Shown: positions 31,341 through 43,857 of the stretch, one piece after another
Layout: each line of letters opens with the position of its first letter
Numbering within the stretch: the stretch's first letter is position 1
Origin: Henricia sp. BOLD:AAB3569
Lineage: Eukaryota; Echinodermata; Asteroidea; Spinulosida; Echinasteridae
DNA length: 64,000 nt
Reading direction: 5' to 3'
Assembly (NCBI GenBank): GCA_037783545.1
Contig: JBBELK010000096.1
Span: 310,001-374,000 of the forward strand
The notes under the pieces: generated by a model
Told to the model about the DNA's origin: nothing
Databases searched by the model: none
The model's input: only the letters and a program-made list of their open reading frames with translations
Made by a program: the position numbers and the translations under genes

Positions 31341-32065
31341 AACATTGCACCAAATTTTTGACTAACGGAACCTCTGGCTATTTCATGCAGATAACTACAG
31401 GCACTGCAAAAGTTCAAATTTGCTAAAGATGGTGACTCAACAATAGCCATTTTAAAACATGTGCATACTTAACCCGTGTCGAACGAATTTTTTTTCTTCC
31501 TTCGCCCGCATGTACTGTGTAATGTCACACGTCACAGAATATATTCAGCGGCACAGGAATAGTGTACCAAAAAGTATTACAGCAGGCTAGGGTTAAGCAT
31601 GTTGTAAGCTGGGAAGCGCCGGTCAGAACATTCTAAGATATCAAGTCAAACAATTTGCTTTTATACCTGCTTGGACCCCACCCCCAAATTGTCCGACCTT
31701 AGGGGGTCAGCAAATTATATTGGCCACTCAACTAGAACACACTTGATGTTACCAAATTTTCTGAATGGTTCTCACTGTTGTAAGTACAACCTTTCTGCTA
31801 CAGTAAGCATTCCTTTTCAGCTACGTGTTATGTTGAAGCTGTGTTATGAATTCGGCCCGAAATCTTCATCAAGCATCTGTACGCATAGATTTACATTTTA
31901 AAATATACCCCCAAAAATTTAAAGCTAAATATGCTTTCTTCCATGTCATTTTTTTGTATAAAATCAGGAGATTACTTTGCTAAATTGGGAAATATTTATG
32001 AGACTATCCAAATTCAGATGTCATGAAAAACAATAGATATTATGAAGAGAATAATACAAAAGCCT

Positions 32066-32394
32066 GGGCTGCGTTCCACATACGCGAACATTTGTTAATG
32101 TTAGCGCCAACGTTTTGCTCAATGTCCCAGCAGTCGTACTGACGTTTTGAGGAAATGTGACACGTTGCCATTGATCGTTTATCACCAGCGATAAGAGAAG
32201 AAACCACGAAAAGTGCGATTTATTTGTTATTTTCAAAACTGGAAACCATCGTCTGTCATCTTTCACGTCGTGTGCGCCATTTTGAAATGACTCGCGAACA
32301 TCGTGAACAAAACAAGTTTGTTAATTGGCCAACGTTGGTGGCGCACAGTACGTTCCCACTGTTTGCAAAAGGTCGCGTATGTGGAACGCAGCCC
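32066..32394. mobile_element. MITE with GGGCTGCGTTCCACATACGC ends
   Basis: Perfect inverted ends GGGCTGCGTTCCACATACGC / GCGTATGTGGAACGCAGCCC. Inside, AACGTTGG and TTCGCGAA-like words. No ORF. Confidence 0.85.
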
Positions 32395-32878
32395 TGTTGT
32401 AAATCCTGTAATGTCAGAGTGACAAGTCATATTCAAATGAAAACTAAACCCAAGTTTGTTGCTTCTTAAGTCACTAAAAATCACATGTAAAAATTGATAT
32501 AGCGCAATCACATGTCATCTATATTTGTTTTTAGTTTCTAGTCCACAGCACGATACACTTTCAGAATAGATGTCAGTTTGTATTGAGCTTAAATTTGTTT
32601 GTTCATAAAGTGTAAAGTAAGGTTAATGCACAGCTGTGGTTTAATTTTACTCGGCACTTTATAACAGATTCCTGCATTGTGGTTAAAATGTCTTCAGAAA
32701 ATTCAAGCAAATAAAACGAGCCGTTCAGTCCATATACTGTATGTACCAAGCAACAAAAGAAACGCACATTTTCACTAAACTTGAACATTTCTTTTGTAAT
32801 TAAGTTTACAGCAAAATATTCAAATAACGGCTCATTATGCATGACTGCATAAAGCTGTGTTCTGAAAGTTCCCACTTC

Positions 32879-33370
32879 AGGCTGGGGTCACACGAATTAT
32901 GACATCCATTGTAGTATTATTATAGTATGATTACCAGATTTTATCCGTGTGACCCCAAATTTATTGTAATCCTATCACAATCGGTCAACGGCGAGAATTC
33001 TTATCGTCCGATTGTAGTCGTATTACAATAAATTGGCAAAACACGCATGTGACCCATTTCGTAATCATACTGCAATCTATATCTCATAAGCCCCTGCAGT
33101 AACCTTCCCAACGTGCGCGCCTGGCATGCTTTTCCATTCACAGGGCGCCAGGCGCGCGGTGAGGCAGCAAACGCGCACGCAACATGGGGAAAGCTGCTGC
33201 AAGGGGATAGATTACAATACGATTGTGTTTCCTGTGTGACCCCACTTTATTATAATACGATTACAATCCTATTATAATAAGTTTGTCGTCTGACCTCGGT
33301 CGTCATTTGAAATATTACAATCGTATCACAATCGAGTAATTACGAGAATGTTTCTGTGTGACCCTGGCCT
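32879..33370. mobile_element. element, family G, copy 2
   Basis: AGGCTGGGGTCACACGAATT ... TGTGTGACCCTGGCCT. The same GGCATGCTTTTCCATTCACA core as copy 1 in opposite orientation. Confidence 0.82.
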
Positions 33371-34596
33371 CGGACTGACTGCGTTTTTCAATAAAAAAAG
33401 TGGAGAACATTTGTGCATTTATTTTGTTGCTCAGTACGGAAGCAATTCTGTTTTCTAATTTTGTATTTTAGGGGATGGAGGTAGTTAACATCCAGACTTG
33501 TCAAATAGTATTATATGTCCCATGTGAAAAGCCAATTAAAGTTAAAATTCACATTCAAATGCTTAGTTGAATGTCGTGTTTCATGCACATTATGTGAAAT
33601 ATAAAATGGCAAAAACCAAATACTTGGGTCTCTGTTGCACAATGACGAATGTGTACCCCTTAGTAAGATTTCATCTCATAATATAGGTTTCTCGCTCGAA
33701 TTCATCAGAAATGCATTCAATTTCGTTTGTGGAAGTACGTATTCAAGTGATTTTGATCAAGACGCAGTTTCTCTGGTTCTTATTCATTTGCACGTTATTC
33801 AGTTTCGTTTAAAGACATTCACTTTTGTTTGCTAAGACATCCAGATTAGAATTTGCGTCATTCAAATACAAAGCATTGAATCTTCATTCAATTTAGCACA
33901 AGCTCAGGGCTTGGGCGAATTTGAATGATTTTCGCTGGTATTTCAAAATTGAATGCGTGTAGTTTTAAATTTGAGCGCGGAATTTTCCTGATTGCCTGCT
34001 CGAAAAACCAAATTGAATGCTCCCTTTGAATAATTGAAGGATGATCCCAAACTGCATTCAAATTTGTGCTAAAACGAATGCATTTCAAACGAACTTGGGA
34101 GGTACTTTGTTAAAACTGATTGAGAAAACTTATTATTATACACATAAAAGAATGTTCGTTTTTGGGCTTGTAAGTAAAAACAGTTAATGAGACGGTTAAT
34201 GCACCCCTACACATTCTTGTGCCTATATATATTTTACCATACTTGTTTGTGAAAAAAAAGCAACATAATCTGAAAAAGTGGCTATCTTGTTAAATGTATT
34301 TGAAATAACAATCAACATCTTCAAGGAATCAAGTGTAGTTATTGTGATAGCATTTTTGTTACAAAAGAAGAAAAAAATGCATATTTTAAGATGCTTTTCG
34401 AGTTGTAGACATTGAATAATGTGGAGAAATACAGGCGGGATTCAGTGTTCAACTGAGCCAAGTGTTCAGTTGCTAATGGAGGAGGCTGCAGTGTGATTTT
34501 TTTGTTTACGTTGTTGAAGGAATCGGTCCTTGTTTATTCATTTGTTTACTACGTTGAGTAAAAGTGCTGGTTTATGCCTGATAGTGAACCCATACT
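33371..34596. other. intergenic, ATTCAAAT-rich, no gene
   Basis: Between WAC and the MAGUK. ATTCAAA / TTTGAATG words are frequent in both orientations (33550-34090), probably an old diverged element. Nothing coding. Confidence 0.45.
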
Positions 34597-34730
34597 ATAG
34601 GCCTTTTGCACGGGCGGCCATGACAGGGACAGTCGCATTGTCACTGCGTCATGCATGAGTAGGCACTTTGTGGATCTATTGTCGCATTTAAATATGAAAA
34701 CCTGCCCCCTGTCAAGGCTGCCGGTGCATT
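34597..34730. mobile_element. MITE, family H, copy 1
   Basis: AGGCCTTTTGCACGGGCGGC ... GAAAACCTGCCCCCTGTCAA; the right end is diverged. Matches 45303-45462 (GAGTAGGCACTTTGTGGAT). Confidence 0.65.
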
Positions 34731-34949
34731 GTTTCCTGGGTTTCTTAAAATGTTCACCTTCTAACAAAGAAGAATATAGCCATTCTTTCAAACCTGTTGA
34801 AAAACGGTTATAATCTGATGAAAGTTTTGCTCCCCATGCACCATCCCTCCCCTCCCCCTTCACTTCAGTTGCGTAACCCGAAGAGACTTGTTATCGAACC
34901 TGAAAGTGCGCAGACCGGTCTCAAATTGGTTAATTTAGAATTCGTCTAC

Positions 34950-35074
34950 AGACCATATCAAATACATGTAGCTGCCACACCTTGTACTAGGGCAGTTTGG
35001 GGCATGCATGGTTGCACATTTTGTGCTTACAAAAATTATAGAGTCCAAAAGATGGCAACTATTTGATATGGTCT
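34950..35074. mobile_element. 125-bp MITE
   Basis: Inverted ends AGACCATATCAAATA / TATTTGATATGGTCT; non-coding. Confidence 0.75.
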
Positions 35075-35585
35075 ATATTGCACTAACTGGTTCATTCTGC
35101 AGATAATTTTTGAGCGGTTCATGTACAAAATACAGAATTTGTAGACAAAGTGCTAATAATATTGAAAGGATTTTACGAACCCTCGACTGTGTTTATGGTA
35201 ATGCTACATGTAGAATAGAATGTTTTCCCGGGCTAAGCATGTGGTGTACTTACAAATAGCCGGTAATTCACAAAACGGTGAGAAAATGGGGCAAGAATTT
35301 TATTTATTATTTTCTGTAAAAAAAAACTTGCTCACTGTGCATGCAAATTACCCTCTAACACATTACCTTAAAAAATACCCCAAAATATGGCTAGTGTGTG
35401 CATATGTCTATTTAAAAAAAAAACATATGAGGACGATCGTTCTGTAGCTAGGAATTTCTCTTTTATATGGGTTCTTTGTTTGCCACTTGTTATATGTATA
35501 AATCAAGCCGCCTCCAACATTAAAAACAAATCTGTATTAAATTCCTTAAAACTGTGTCACCTTTAATTATTTTTATTTAGTATTT

Positions 35586-36003
35586 GGGTTTTTCCACAGT
35601 AAAGGGGGTATTTTGGCAACACAGACCATATTTTTCAGAAATACTTTTGTCTGCATGGTCTCAAAATAAAATAAATAAGTTCAAGTTGTTCTGAAGAGAT
35701 AACTTTGGCCCAAAAGGGTTACAAATAGTGTGACAACATGCGCCTTTCTAAAAACCCTGTGTACAAATGTCCAATATACGCTCGTAACCGGGACGGACAC
35801 TTGAGTTACATTTTAGATCGTCCCGGTTACGAGCGTATATTAGAAATTTGTACACAGGGTTTTTAGAAAGGCATGTTGTCACACTATTTGTAACTTTTTG
35901 GGGGCTTAAGTTATCTCTTCAGAACAACTTCTTTTATTTTGAGACCAGACAAAGGTATTTCATCAAAAATATGGTCTGTGTTGCCAAAATACCCCCCTTT
36001 ACT
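35586..36003. mobile_element. hairpin MITE, family B, copy 2
   Basis: GGGTTTTTCCACAGTAAAGG ... CCCCCCTTTACT; the last few terminal bases of the right arm are missing. Confidence 0.85.
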
Positions 36004-36070
36004 CGCCTACTTGCATACATTTATCAGTTGACCAATATTTTGTTATTGATCAAGTTGTTGCAGAAAATCT

Positions 36071-37090
36071 CAAGAAGAATGTTGGTAAATTAGCCTGATG
36101 AAATTTTAGCTGCACAGATGCATCAGTGCTTCAGATATTTTTTTAAACCCATGCCTGGTTTATGTTTCATGTTTTTTTAAACCCCTAATTTTTTCAACAT
36201 GGGTGTTAAAATTTTGATAGCATATTTGTCCTAATTTTCTCAACACAATTCTAAAATTTCACGCTCTCAATCCTTACATTTTCAAGGATATCGTCAAAAA
36301 ACTGCCGATGCTTTGTAAACTACGTGTAATTTATGGGAATTTATCCGTTCTATAAAGCAGTGCAGTGATTTGACACCAACCTTTTTGCTTCCACATCCAA
36401 ATTGGAGATTGCAAAATTTCTGTTTTCTTCCCATGGATAATATTTCGGGGAGATATTGTATATGAATGTTAGGTTAGAACAAAATCAATTTTCTTGAAAA
36501 ATCTGGACTGCTCCTTTAAATAAAAGGTAAAAAAAATGTGTGTGCACACACATTTAAAAACCTCCCTCAGTTCTTACAGAAAGTATCATCTTGCATGGGC
36601 AGAAATAAATTCATATTTTGTTTGTTACCAATACTGAGTAAGTTTTTATTTTTCATGTCAACAAAAATGAAGAAACATTTGGGGTCATTCAGGGTCATTG
36701 CAAATGAATGGCCTTAAAGGCTGCTATATATTTGCAAGATAAAACTTTTTGCAGATTCGTGGAATAAGTGTAACATATCTAAGGAAGAATGTTGGAAAAC
36801 TAGTCTGAAGAAATGTTAGCTCTATATAGATGCATTAATGCTTCAAAAAACCCTGAAATTCTATATATGGATTTTGTGTACAAGTCAAGTGAATGGTAAA
36901 AAAGTCCCGTGCACAGACTTTTTTTTAGAAAACCACCTCCGGTTGTCAATTTCCAGCATGAAATACCATTTGGGACGGAAATAAATTAATGTGGTGTTTA
37001 TTACCATTGCCATCAACACTTTGAGTAAGGTTTTTCTTGCAACTCGTGAAAAACAAAATTGGGTCATTGCAAATGATACAATGGCCTTTA
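36071..37090 (+). repeat. diverged direct duplication of about 710-bp period
   Basis: AAGAATGTTGGTAAATTAGC (36075) recurs as GAAGAATGTTGGAAAACTAG (36784). AATAAATTCATATTTTGTTT (36604) recurs as AATAAATTAATGTGGTGTTT (36980), each followed by TTACCA and GGGTCATTGCAAATGA. Confidence 0.55.
36280..36530 (+). repeat. dispersed repeat, family Y, copy 1
   Basis: TTTTCAAGGATATCGTCAAA, TATAAAGCAGTGCAGT, CTTCCACATCCAAATTGGA and CTGGACTGCTCCTTT. Copies at 53464-53658 and, inverted, 63827-63985. Confidence 0.75.
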
Positions 37091-38111
37091 AAAAGCTTTT
37101 TAGAGACCAACGATAGGGCGCCCCCATTTGACCTTATGAGGTTATGGTTACAGTATTTATAATGGACTGGGCCGATGTTCACTAGTGCATTTCAGCTTTA
37201 CAATCACAAAAACACCGGGCAAAAACATGACAAAATGAAAAAGACAGTTTGACTTTGGATCGGTGAGTGATCAACATCTTATTTTTAGTTGAATATTATT
37301 GTTTGTAGCTGTTAAGTGGAGTTCACGTTGTTTTTTAGAGATCAAAATTTTCTTGGAAGGGAAAGCCGAAACTGCGAAAGGCCCGATCATGCGATAAAGT
37401 AACCTTATCGACGTTCTCATACTCAAAGCATTCACATGGGATTGGATGACAAGTGAAGCTGGCAATTTTCACACAAACCTATGGGGCTCTGGGGACATGA
37501 CAATGTTCATCAATTTCATTCTCGTTTCTGTGAAGCGATTGACATGTGATCTTCCCACACGTTTTTGACAAATATCATTTTTATTCTAACTCAAAGTCAA
37601 ACTGTAGTGTAGACAGTAAAATGAAATAAAATGAGAAAATAAAAAATAATGCACAGCACCAGTTTGTACTTTACAAAAGAACGCACCCGATTGGCTCTAA
37701 CGTGGTAGCTCAACCCTAGACAGGATTGTTGTCATTTTGCCTCGAAATTAGAATCACACCCAAAAATTTCCTCCTAGTTGTGTCCTGCAGTGGTTTGATG
37801 TCCATGATTTGAAAATAATTGGAAAGAAATACTTACAACACTGTTTTTGAAGCCAAAATGTTCTTCCACGTCCAAACTCAACAGTAGTTTTTGTCGTTGC
37901 AGTTTAAATAATTCTGGATGTGTGAGAGGGCGCTCTCCGCAGTGTAAATAAGGTACAGTTGCGCACTTGGAACTGATGCGCCACTTCGCATACGGCAGAT
38001 AGAAATCCACTGCGAAACTGGTCAGTATTAGTGTACCCAGTGCGTGCGCGCGATGACCTCACAGATTTCCAAGTCCCTTATTAGTATGTACCGGTAGGCT
38101 GGGACCGAAAT

Positions 38112-38941
38112 TACTTCCAAATACTGATTGTGATAGGCTTGTTTTTTACTGATATGATATGCTTAAAAAGCCTATCACTTTCAATAGAACCATTTTTTTT
38201 CCCTATCAAAATCGTTGCTCAAAACGGAATCTTTAAACAGCTAGGACGAGGGGGATTTGTTTTAGCGCGCCACTGTGCAGTCAGTGAAGGGAGGATAAAA
38301 AGGCTTTTTGTTCACGGGGCAGTTCGAACACGCGTTGCTGTGTGCGTGCGCGGATCATATACGAATGCATTGTTAGGTCACTTTTTCTCTAAGTGAATGA
38401 CTTTTCACTCGTACCGGTAAAGTCACTTTGACAAAAAGCCTTTTGGTGGTAATTTGGAGTGAATCCTCCCTTCACTGACCACACAGTGGCGCGCTAAAAC
38501 AAATCCCCCCCCTCGTCCAAAAATGGTACGTGCTGGGTCGCAATTCAGGTAGTCTGGTGCTTGACTCTGTTATATGCGAGCGCCATAGCGCAGAGGCAGG
38601 ACTCTAGGATTATCAGAATTTCGGACCTAACTGCATGGTTCTGCTTGGGGAAATGGGAATTTGATCATCAAATTGATAAAAACGAAGGTGTATATGTCAG
38701 TTTTTAGAGTATTACGGCCAGGGAGGTACGGTACCGGTACATACATGTACATATGTAGAACGTGTAGAGATTTTGATTTTAACCAAACATTGCAATTTCC
38801 TGTAAAAAGACTTGCTTAAAGATTCCATTTTTAGCAACAATTTTGATAGGGAAAAAAAAATGGTTCTATTGAAAGTGATAGGCTTGTTTTTTACTGATAT
38901 GATATGCTTAAAAGACCTATCACTTTAAGTATTTGGAAGTA
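38112..38941. mobile_element. Mutator-like foldback element with 10-bp target duplication
   Basis: Ends TACTTCCAAATACT / AGTATTTGGAAGTA (right end diverged). The direct repeat GGACCGAAAT is at 38102-38111 and 38942-38951. Outer arms of about 110 bp contain a 49-bp hairpin unit (38130-38178 and 38875-38923) lying in the same orientation in both arms. An inner foldback occupies 38244-38518. Confidence 0.8.
38244..38518. mobile_element. nested foldback
   Basis: Arms start GGACGAGGGGGATTTGTTTT then AGCGCGCCACTGTG, and return as CACAGTGGCGCGCTAAAACA then AATCCCCCCCCTCGTCC. The centre has AAAAGGCTTTTTGT against ACAAAAAGCCTTTT. Confidence 0.75.
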
Positions 38942-39125
38942 GGACCGAAATGAATTTACGGGTAAAATTGTACAGACGGGAGCCGCAAATATTGCGGTAA
39001 ATCTTTAGGTATCGTTTATTCACGATATCACGGTATTCCAAAATATATATCGTGATATTCGATATTGTTGTCCTTCAGCACAAACTAACCACATACCTTG
39101 CATTGTAGGCCTACATGTACACTAG

Positions 39126-39884
39126 AGGCCTTTTCCCACGGCACTTTAACCCCGAGATAACCCGGGTAACAGAAAAATTTAACCCCGAGATTACCCGGGT
39201 TAAGGGTTGGTTTCCCACGGCAAATCTCGGGGTTACGAATTACCCGGGTTATCTGTCCAAAAATGCCACTTAACCCGGGTAATTTCTAGCCCTGTTCGGG
39301 AGGTGGGTTAACCCACCAATCTCGGGGTTAACGGCGACCTTGAGACGATTCTCCGGGTTAACGTTTGTCGTGGGACGACAATAGCCTACCTGGGTAGGCT
39401 ATTTAGCGAGTTAAATTCTTGTTGCAAGTGCGCCCGCGCTTGAATGGCACTGTCCAACTGGTACATACTCTTCTGAAGGTAGAGTAGGCCTACAACAAAA
39501 TACCTGTGAGGCCAGTGACAAAGCACACATAGATAAATATTATTAAACATGCGAAATATTAACAGCAAAATTTCCAGCGATGTTTCTGTGTCGTCCGCCA
39601 CGTTTGCGTGTGCGCGCGCAGCCTGATCGATCGATCGACTTTCCACACACAATGGTTTCTGGGTATTTGTGCTGATTGGTGTACCCGGGTTACGTGCGCA
39701 TGCAGAAATGCCGTGGGAAAAGGGTCGCTGTTGTACCCGTGTAAGAGACGACCCGGGTAAGTGCTTCTCCGGGTTAACGCTTGTCGTGTGAAAAGAAACT
39801 CCGGGTTAAATGTAACCCGGGTTATTTACCGCTACCCGGGTAGAAAAGTTACCCGGGTCGGAGGTGGGTAGTGGGAAAAGGCCT
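39126..39884. mobile_element. element with AGGCCTTTTCCCACGGC ends and ACCCGGGT palindromes
   Basis: Inverted ends AGGCCTTTTCCCAC / GTGGGAAAAGGCCT. At least nine ACCCGGGT octamers and several CCCCGAGAT words lie in the outer thirds. The core holds no domain I can name. Confidence 0.82.
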
Positions 39885-41526
39885 ATGTAGGCCCTACATG
39901 TACATGTAATTTGTACTGTATGTACGCGGTACATGTACATGCACCTGTAACTTTGGGCATGTGCCATAACATAAATGACATATAGCCATCTCAAACTGGA
40001 CATTTTCATAACATTACCGAGGGGCGTTTCCAAAGTCGTCGTTGGTAACCATCCTTTCGATGTCATAGCAGGCAACCAGTTGGATCAATGTAAGTATGCT
40101 GTCAAATACCACGCAAATAGTGTGAAACCGGTACGTCTGTTCTTTTTTAGTGTTCAATCAATTGAAAAACAAAATCAGAATGCGAATTACAAGGGGCTGT
40201 CGACACCGGTACTACAGTATGTAGTGTTAATTGAGTGGTTTCATACCAGTTTCTTTGTTAGCTGAAACCATCAAATTAACCGCATTCAATTTGCTTTAAA
40301 AGCACAGTGGATCATTTGCAATTACCCCAAAAAGTAATCGACGAGTTTACAGGGGAAAAGTTCTGAAAGTAAAGATTGAATTAATAGCAACTATCCATTG
40401 AAAGGTTTTCGCTTAAAATGATATAATTTTACCAGAAAATAATCCGTAAAGATGAAATTATTTAGATCGTTTGCAAACGATTTACTTATTTTTGGTTTGT
40501 ATCTACGCGGTCCAAAATGCATGGGCGCTGTGTACTCCGTGTGCATGTTCCAACGCGATGCATTTTTATGGATCGCGCACACACGCAGTACAATGTATGT
40601 GCGCCACAGAGTGCATGACGCAAGCCACATAGTACCCGATCAACTGAGAACGAATATTTGAAACACCCCGCCAAGACCAGGTAAATGCTATTATATATAG
40701 ATTTTCATGTTTTTTTTAAACGTGGTACATTTGACAAAGCTGAAATTTCTTCGGATGAGTTTGTTGATGTCTTTCTTTTGATTTATAATGGTTTTATTCG
40801 CAGAATCGCTCAAAAACAGATCATCTACAGGGCCTTTAATGTGCAATGAGATTAAGAAACAATAGGCTGAAGAAAGTTGAGCCTGTCACACCTCACGGTC
40901 GCTTCGCATTTTCTTGTTAGCGTAAACCAGAGCTAGCGCTAGGCGTAGCCCCCTTCCTTTTTTTTTTTTTTTTTTTTACATTATGCACCCACCCGGTCCC
41001 AAGTCACGGCATGCAATTGGGGATTAAAAAAATTCCCCCAGCATTTGGAAATCGTACACATGGTTTTTGCACTCGTTCAGGAATAAAATTTCAATTTGCA
41101 CATGACATAATAATTGTCCACGTAGGAACTAAAACTGACAGAAACGAATGCCTGTACATGCCTGGTACTGTAGTCATTTTGCAACATCCTCCTTGCAAGT
41201 GGAATGTTCCGTTGGTCCATTCATAAATTTGTAGATGACAACATGTAATGGCCAAATGAAATCAACCAATCAGAACGCAAACGCACAAAACAGACGTAAT
41301 ATGGTATACTTACAAAATCGAAGGCTTCCGTCTTCAGTGTTATGATGGTGGTGTTCATGCCGGGCTGCAGGATCTTCTTGGTTTGATCATTCCGTGGTTG
41401 CACTTGACTTTATTAATTTTTTCTTCCACATCGTTTTGCATTCTTTTTATGCACCATAAACAATATCTATTTGTCTACATTGAGGAAACGTCTGCGGCTT
41501 TGTGGAGTTTAAATAAAAATCAGAAC
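39885..41526. other. intergenic, no gene recognised
   Basis: Includes TACATGTAC clusters near 39897-39945 and a poly-T run of about 18 at 40961. Open frames are short and unsupported. Confidence 0.45.
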
Positions 41527-41644
41527 TTAAAGACGCAGGCTCGTCAATGCGCGCGAGGAACAAATTCGTGCCACGAAATAGAGCGGTGAATTTCGTGGCA
41601 CGAATTTGTTTCCCGAGTGTGCATTGACGAGCCTTCATTTTTAA
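41527..41644. mobile_element. hairpin MITE, family A subfamily 2
   Basis: TTAAAGACGCAGGCTCGTC ... GGCACGAATTTGTTTCCCG ... TTAA. Shares ends with family A but has the ACAAATTCGTGCCACGAA interior of the copy at 59197-59744. Confidence 0.8.
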
Positions 41645-41968
41645 GCCAATTACTGAACGTGTTGTTTTTGGGCGCCACCCTTGCCCATACAGTTTTTAAA
41701 ATAATCTGTGCCCTGCTCATAGACAGTTGTTACTTGCATACATGTAAATGTAGCGGTCTCTCGTCCGAAGAGGTTTTTTCGTTATAATCGTCGGCCCTAC
41801 TATAAAATATTGTGTTGTATCCTGTACACTGGTCTCGTGGTTGGACGCAAATGTGACATCAAATTTTGAAATTTGCTAGCAAATTGGAGAATGCTCTGAC
41901 TGTAATGAAAAGCAGGTTTGTTAAATAATCCATGTTAGCATTGTCAAAAAGACCTTTACAGAATTAAA

Positions 41969-42088
41969 TAGGGCGCTTTCACAGGGGGTCAAAAGGGGGG
42001 AAATGCACATGGCTCTATTGTTCTCTCCTGCTCTGGAAGACCAGCAATAGTGACCCGTGACCTTTTGACCCCCTGTGAAAATGCCCTA
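41969..42088. mobile_element. MITE with TAGGGCGCTTTCACAGGGGG ends
   Basis: TAGGGCGCTTTCACAGGGGG then TCAAAAGG / CCTTTTGACCCCCTGTGAAA then ATGCCCTA. Confidence 0.85.
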
Positions 42089-42154
42089 TTGATAACAAAA
42101 GGGTATCCCCAGAACCACTTTGTAAAATACATGTATCAACTGTATTTGTTATTC

Positions 42155-42630
42155 GAGTCTTTCCACAGTAAAGGGGGCATTTTGGCAACACAGACCATAA
42201 TTTCCAGAAAATACCTTTGTTGGTCTTAAAATATAAGAAATAAGTTTCAGTTGTTCTGAAGAGATAACTTACATGTACATGTAGGCCCAAAAATGGTTAC
42301 AAATAGTGTTACAACAGTATGCCTTTTTAAAAACCCTGTGTACAAATTTCCAATATACGCTCGTACCGGTAACTGGGATGGATATTCTTGTGTTACATTT
42401 TATATTAGGCCGTCCCGGTTACGAGCGTATATTGGAAATTTGTATACAGGGTTTTTAGAAAGGTACCGGTATGTGTTGTCACACTATTTCTAACCCTTTT
42501 TGGGCCCAAGTTATCTCTTCAGAACAGCTGAATCGTATTTCTTATATTTTGAGACCAGACAAAGGTACATGTATTTCCTCGAAAATATGGTCCGTGTTGC
42601 CAAAATGCCGCCTTTACTGTGGAAAGACCC
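42155..42630. mobile_element. hairpin MITE, family B, copy 3
   Basis: GAGTCTTTCCACAGTAAAGG ... CCTTTACTGTGGAAAGACC; both ends intact. Small TACATGTA and ACCGGTA additions distinguish it from copy 1. Confidence 0.88.
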
Positions 42631-43846
42631 ACTTATACATGTAGGCCTAATTAAAACATGGTAGTCATGTACATGTACACATGTATAGGCCTACTGTCCA
42701 GAACCAGTACTCTGGAAACACCCAAAGCACGAGCAGTAAATCAGATGCAGACATACATTCATATCGACTGTGCACAGGAAATTACATCTGAATGTGGGCA
42801 AAGGGTAATGGCTTCTGGCCAGGCTAGAAATCTGACACGCATTGCACCATTAGAGCTCAAGTTGTTCGATTGGGAAAAGCTGCAGCAAAAATTGAATTGT
42901 AAATTATTCAGTGTATGAAATTGAGCGAGTGGCATGTGGACATGTTGGAGGAAATCTGCAATCACAGTACACGTACATGTACACTATATTTAATGATTCA
43001 GGGCATTTTACAGTTGACAATGGTTGACGGTGAATTCCATTTTTGTGGGCAATCGCTGCAGTATGGCATACAATACATACAGCTTTTTAAGAGACCAAAC
43101 TAAAGCCGTGTCCGCATTGGAATAATTTTTGTAAAAAGTTTCCGCTAGTCTGCAATGTTAACAAAAAAGTATTAATTTTTCCAGTGCGCAGCGTCCTGAT
43201 GTGGATTTATTTTTGGCCCACAGAATGTCCTCTGCCACGTAAAACCTCGATGAAACGTGTCATAACCACATAATTCAGGTCCACAGAGAAGTTACATGAC
43301 CACAACGTGTGTTCTATTGGTTTTACATTACAAAGCCCGTCGTCCGCACAGGACTTTCCAGCAGTGTAAAATCTACAATGTAATTCTTCCGTGACCCAGC
43401 TTGCCCCGTAAATATTTCAGTGACGGACCGTAAAAATCGACAGTCGACACTTTACAATTTCGGGTGTTTTCCGGCCATCCGCATAAATGGACTAAATTTT
43501 GTAAAATTTACGGAGATCTCCGTACGTTTTACCCAAATTAAGTCCAACAAAATTTTAATGACCTCTACCATTAAAAAATATGCCCCTGGGCTCCCACTAA
43601 GAATGCTCCCTCTGTGCCTGCTCCTTTTTCATGTATTTAAAAAGTCTGGCGATTGCTCCTGTGGTCTAGCTGGCAGATTGTTTCCCTGAAATTTAAGCTT
43701 TGTTTAACCATTGCAAATTATCCTCATGTACATGTATGATTCTACCCCACATGCAGTGCCATTGAGGTGGAATATCCATGTATTCAACTGACAACAGTAC
43801 AGTTTAACTTCTAAGACCTCTTCCAGAACTCTTCACTCTTTACCAG
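42631..43846. other. sequence upstream of the MAGUK start exon
   Basis: No clear promoter element. A TACATGTA cluster is near 42665. GACCGTAAAAATC and GTAAAATTTACGG-type words at 43425-43520 suggest an unclassified repeat. Confidence 0.35.
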
Positions 43847-43857
43847 GGTACACCACT

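Noticed and set aside
34797-35066. 89-codon ORF as a gene
   Set aside because: Overlaps a 125-bp MITE and has no recognisable domain or splice context.
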